Assembly: GCA_037447335.1 (NCBI GenBank)
Contig: JBBIGV010000096.1
Span: forward strand, 1-9,509
Source of the DNA: JBBIGV01 sp037447335
GTDB lineage: Bacteria > Bacteroidota > Ignavibacteria > Ignavibacteriales > Ignavibacteriaceae
Reading direction: 5' to 3'
DNA: 9,509 nucleotides
Below, in pieces: positions 7,058-9,509 of the stretch. Positions within the stretch are counted from its first letter, which is position 1. Each line of letters opens with the position of its first letter. The notes below the pieces were generated by a model. That model was not told the DNA's origin, searched no databases, and was given only the letters and a program-made list of their open reading frames with translations. A program made the translations under genes and the position numbers.

Positions 7058-7084
7058 ATGTTTAACTTGTCCGAGCTGCATTAA
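7058..7084 (+). CDS. Possible 8-codon leader ORF before nusG-like gene
   Basis: ATG at 7058 starts one base after the ugd stop and reads MFNLSELH, ending in TAA at 7082-7084, immediately against the ATG of the next gene and in the same frame. It has no Shine-Dalgarno sequence. It might allow ribosomes leaving ugd to restart at 7085, but an ORF this short easily arises by chance. Confidence 0.2.
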   Translation: MFNLSELH

Positions 7085-7627
7085 ATGTTTGAAGGAAATA
7101 TTATACGCCCTGATCCAAAAACCAACACCAGGTTCTGGTTTGCACTGTATACCAAACCAAGGTGTGAATTTAAAGCTGCCGGTCAGCTTGATCAGATAAA
7201 TGTCAGTTACTATCTGCCAACTATAGTAAAGCACAAAAGATGGAGCGACCGGAACAAGAAAATAGAAGCTCCGTTGATCAGCGGATACGTTTTTATTTTT
7301 GCTGATGAATCCGAGCGTATTCGGTCGCTTGAACTTTCTTCGATTGTACGATGTGTTTTCGATCAGGGTAAGCCGGCAAGAATTCCGGAATGGCAGATAG
7401 ACAGTATCAGAAATCTTCTGAAAAGTAAAGCCGATGTAATTGTAAAAGAAGGGCTGGTTCCGGGCGCCCGAGTAAAAATTAAAGATGGTCCTTTCAAAGA
7501 CGTAATCGGCGTAGTAACCGGGCAGGATACCGAGAGATCGCTTGTGATATCAATACACCTGCTGAAACGATCAATTGTTGCTCATCTTCCGCCCGATTGT
7601 GCTGTGGAAGTTTTAAAAAACCATTAA
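7085..7627 (+). CDS. UpxY-like NusG-family antitermination factor
   Basis: This 180-residue protein belongs to the NusG/RfaH group, which binds RNA polymerase and prevents pausing or termination. The NGN domain covers about 16-112, with FWFALYTKPRCEFKA at its start and KRWSDRNKKIEAPLISGYVF (51-70), the stretch typical of the UpxY branch. A KOW motif follows at about 124-150 (PGARVKIKDGPF). UpxY proteins of Bacteroides act on capsule operons. Housekeeping NusG normally sits with secE and ribosomal protein genes, so its position beside ugd supports a specialised paralogue for polysaccharide genes. However, no such operon follows here. The start is the first ATG after an in-frame stop (7082-7084) and lacks a Shine-Dalgarno sequence. 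Only 28 bp separate it from ugd. Confidence 0.88.
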   Translation: MFEGNIIRPDPKTNTRFWFALYTKPRCEFKAAGQLDQINVSYYLPTIVKHKRWSDRNKKIEAPLISGYVFIFADESERIRSLELSSIVRCVFDQGKPARIPEWQIDSIRNLLKSKADVIVKEGLVPGARVKIKDGPFKDVIGVVTGQDTERSLVISIHLLKRSIVAHLPPDCAVEVLKNH

Positions 7628-7640
7628 ACTAAAATATCAA

Positions 7641-8636
7641 ATGCTTACACAAACAGACTTAAATACGCTGAAGAAAGACGATAGGGTTGACCATTTCCTG
7701 CTCGTCAGAAAATGCGAAACAAAAACCACACGGCAGAATAAACCATATTTGAATCTTGAGCTGGGTGATCGCTCGGCTTTGCTTAACGCGAACGTATGGG
7801 ATAGATTTGAGGACATCTCGCCAAAGCTAAGCCCTGGTATCATAGTTAAAATTACCGGCACCATCGAAGAGTTTCAGGGTTCATTACAAATTAAAGTTAG
7901 CAGCATTTCTTTGCCGAAACGGTCGGATAAAGTTTCTCCCGAAGATTTTCTTCCACGGTCCAAAAGAGATATTGAAGAAATGTCGCAAGAGTTTTTTAAG
8001 CGAATGGATTCTATTACAGACGGTAACATTAAGTCTCTCTTAAAACTAATCTTCACAGAAGAAAATTTCGAAAAATTTTCGCGTGCACCCGCCGGCAAAT
8101 CCTGGCATCACGCTTATATACACGGATTAATTGAACACACTCTTGAGATAATAAGAATATGCGATCTGATGTGCGACATCCATCCGGAAATAAACCGGGA
8201 TGTGCTGATTGCCGGGGCAATGCTTCACGATTTTGGCAAAACTGAAGAGCTTCGTTACGATTCGACTTTTGATTATACCGATAAAGGCAAGCTCATCGGT
8301 CATATCGTTATTACCGCGATGCTTATTGAGGAAAAGTCCAGGCAAATAAATAATTTCCCGGTTGATCTTAAAGAGTGTCTTATCCACCTGGTGTTGAGTC
8401 ATCAGGGCAAGCTCGAATATGCTTCCCCGGTTGTTCCAAAAACTGTAGAAGCAATTGCGCTTTACCTGGCTGACGAACTGAGTGCAAAAGTAAATGCTTA
8501 TAAAAATGCTATCGCTAATGAGCTTAAAGGTGACAGCAATTGGACAAAATTTATTTCGATTGTTTCAACTGATTTATATAGTGCAAATCTTAAAAGAAGT
8601 GAAGATGGTGATATGAACAAATCACTTTTTGATTAA
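7641..8636 (+). CDS. YhaM-like 3'-5' exoribonuclease (OB fold + HD domain)
   Basis: This 331-residue protein has the two-part layout of YhaM, a 3'-5' exonuclease known from Firmicutes that trims RNA and single-stranded DNA. The N-terminal OB fold (about 14-92) contains DHFLLVRKCETKTTRQNKPY and later NVWD, a familiar opening for this family. The HD domain (about 155-290) supplies metal ligands: His161/His166 (HGLIEHT), His196-Asp197 (LHDFGK), His221 (GHIV), His254 (LSHQG) and Asp278 (ADELSAK). Length is close to that of B. subtilis YhaM (about 314 residues). It starts 13 bp after the NusG paralogue and is probably co-transcribed. No Shine-Dalgarno sequence is seen. Nuclease activity is inferred from the architecture; a nucleotide phosphohydrolase of the broad HD family is a less likely alternative. 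Confidence 0.88.
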   Translation: MLTQTDLNTLKKDDRVDHFLLVRKCETKTTRQNKPYLNLELGDRSALLNANVWDRFEDISPKLSPGIIVKITGTIEEFQGSLQIKVSSISLPKRSDKVSPEDFLPRSKRDIEEMSQEFFKRMDSITDGNIKSLLKLIFTEENFEKFSRAPAGKSWHHAYIHGLIEHTLEIIRICDLMCDIHPEINRDVLIAGAMLHDFGKTEELRYDSTFDYTDKGKLIGHIVITAMLIEEKSRQINNFPVDLKECLIHLVLSHQGKLEYASPVVPKTVEAIALYLADELSAKVNAYKNAIANELKGDSNWTKFISIVSTDLYSANLKRSEDGDMNKSLFD

Positions 8637-8656
8637 TAATCTTTAATAATAAAGGG

Positions 8657-8674
8657 GAGAAAAACTCTTTTCTC
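8657..8674 (+). promoter_or_regulatory. Hairpin between GGGG and the sir2 start
   Basis: GAGAAAA (8657-8663) and TTTTCTC (8668-8674) pair perfectly around ACTC. The purine-rich GGGG (8654-8657) sits at its left foot and the ATG lies 10 bases beyond its right foot. It is A/T-poor only at the base, so it would be moderately stable. It may be structural control of translation or simply a chance fold. Confidence 0.35.
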
Positions 8675-8684
8675 TATAATACAG

Positions 8685-9422
8685 ATGGATTATAATTTTA
8701 AAGACACTGCAGCACATTTTACTCCCTATTCAAAGGTTGTCTTTTTTACAGGGGCAGGTATCTCGGCTGAAAGCGGTATTCCTACCTTCCGCGGTAAAGA
8801 AGGTATATGGAAGAAACTTAAGCCTGAAGAGCTTGCAAACTTTGATGCATTTATGAGAAATCCCGGCATGGTATGGGAGTGGTATAATCACCGCAGAAAA
8901 ATTGTTCACGAATCAAATCCCAATCCCGGTCATCTTGCAATTGTTGAAATGGAAAAGCTTGTAGCGGATGTAACTGTAATAACCCAGAATGTTGACAACC
9001 TTCACCGCAGAGCCGGCAGTAAAACCATTTATGAACTTCATGGAAATATTGAAAGAAACTACTGTATCAAGTGTAGAAAATTTCATAATAAAGATTTTGA
9101 TCTTGCTTCCGGTCCCCCTGTGTGTGAATGCGGGGGCTTGATTCGGCCGGATGTTGTTTGGTTTGGTGAATATTTACCGGAAGATCAATTTGCCGCCTCA
9201 GAAGAAGCAGCAAAAAACTGTGATATATTCGTGGTGATTGGTACTTCGGCAGTTGTCTATCCTGCTGCCGGTTTGGTGTTTACTGCAAAACAATTCGGGG
9301 CATATCTTATAGAAGTAAATATTGAAGAGACGGGGATTTCTTCATATGCTGATTGCTCTTTCTTCGGAAGCGCTGGAAATATTCTGCCTGAATTAGTAAC
9401 AGAGATACAATCTAACCGGTAG
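8685..9422 (+). CDS. cobB: Sir2-family NAD-dependent protein deacylase (SIRT5/CobB type)
   Basis: This 245-residue sirtuin removes acyl groups from lysines, using NAD+ and releasing nicotinamide. It shows GAGISAESGIPTFRG (23-37), TQNVDNLHRRAGS (100-112), the catalytic His119 in ELHGN, GTSAVVYPAAGL (186-197) and VNIEE (211-215). Zinc is probably held by Cys127, Cys130, Cys147 and Cys149, with a tight C-x-C second pair. Tyr67 and Arg70 in WEWYNHRR match the Tyr-x-x-Arg pair of class III sirtuins, which prefer succinyl and malonyl lysine (known for SIRT5 and E. coli CobB); desuccinylase activity is therefore inferred. The ATG at 8685 is the first start codon after the in-frame stop at 8637-8639. 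It lies 48 bp after the YhaM-like gene and may share its transcript. Confidence 0.95.
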   Translation: MDYNFKDTAAHFTPYSKVVFFTGAGISAESGIPTFRGKEGIWKKLKPEELANFDAFMRNPGMVWEWYNHRRKIVHESNPNPGHLAIVEMEKLVADVTVITQNVDNLHRRAGSKTIYELHGNIERNYCIKCRKFHNKDFDLASGPPVCECGGLIRPDVVWFGEYLPEDQFAASEEAAKNCDIFVVIGTSAVVYPAAGLVFTAKQFGAYLIEVNIEETGISSYADCSFFGSAGNILPELVTEIQSNR

Positions 9423-9507
9423 GTTGATTCTTCAGATCATCATTTTTCTTGTTCATCCCAGATTTGTCATTAGGGACCCACGACATAAGGGCAAGAAAAT
9501 GCTTGAG
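9412..9507 (-). CDS. Possible 3' end of a convergent gene (partial)
   Basis: One minus-strand frame stays open from the window edge to a TAG at 9412-9414. The 31 visible residues begin LKHFLALMSWVP and end in a hydrophilic, Lys/Asn/Asp-rich tail (NKKNDDLKNQPTG), which looks like a natural C-terminus, perhaps of a membrane protein. The start lies outside the window. It would overlap the sir2 end by 11 bp. An open frame this long occurs by chance fairly often, and no family is recognised. Confidence 0.45.
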   Translation of the reverse strand, partial: LKHFLALMSWVPNDKSGMNKKNDDLKNQPTG

Positions 9508-9509
9508 AA

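Noticed and set aside
8675..8680. TATAAT as a -10 promoter box for sir2
   Set aside because: It lies only 4 bases before the ATG and has no -35 partner, so it would require leaderless transcription starting inside the gene.
9499..9509. ATG at 9499 as the start of a plus-strand gene, with AAGGG upstream
   Set aside because: Only three codons are visible before the window ends, and the opposite strand has a longer open frame.

Overview
The window is bacterial, AT-rich (roughly 40% G+C by eye) and looks like the Ignavibacteria/Bacteroidota-Chlorobi group. This placement is an inference. It rests on start codons mostly without Shine-Dalgarno sequences, one good Bacteroidota-type promoter (TATATTTG, matching TAnnTTTG), a UpxY-like NusG paralogue beside UDP-glucose dehydrogenase, and a receiver/ATP-grasp protein of a kind I associate with this group. 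All complete genes lie on the plus strand.

Layout. Positions 1-560 hold no credible gene. They carry a clear rho-independent terminator (186-212), a cluster of short perfect palindromes (158-175, 341-360, 382-401, 431-442), a long imperfect hairpin (219-266) and a nested inverted-repeat leader (470-537) just upstream of the first gene. Positions 561-5584 form a signalling operon: a 994-residue protein with two receiver domains, a PEP-synthase/PPDK-type ATP-grasp domain and an unassigned C-terminal domain; a membrane-anchored PAS histidine kinase whose start overlaps the previous stop by 4 bp (ATGA); and a NarL/LuxR-type response regulator 18 bp further on. Positions 5585-5724 are an intergenic gap with a promoter and a ribosome binding site. 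Positions 5725-9422 carry UDP-glucose 6-dehydrogenase (TTG start), a UpxY-like NusG paralogue, a YhaM-like OB-fold/HD-domain 3'-5' exoribonuclease and a SIRT5/CobB-type Sir2 deacylase, all closely spaced. At the right edge a possible minus-strand gene end (stop at 9412-9414) converges on sir2 and overlaps it by 11 bp.

How they may work together. The kinase and NarL-type regulator form a standard pair. The first gene is translationally coupled to the kinase and has an apparently phosphorylatable receiver, so the likeliest model is that the kinase also controls an ATP-dependent enzyme through that receiver. The enzyme lacks both the phosphohistidine domain and the PEP/pyruvate barrel of true PEP synthase or PPDK, so its substrate is unknown. 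This is the most interesting system in the window. In the second block, UDP-glucuronate supply and a specialised NusG suggest surface polysaccharide production, but no glycosyltransferases are visible. The exoribonuclease and sirtuin that follow have no obvious link to that role.
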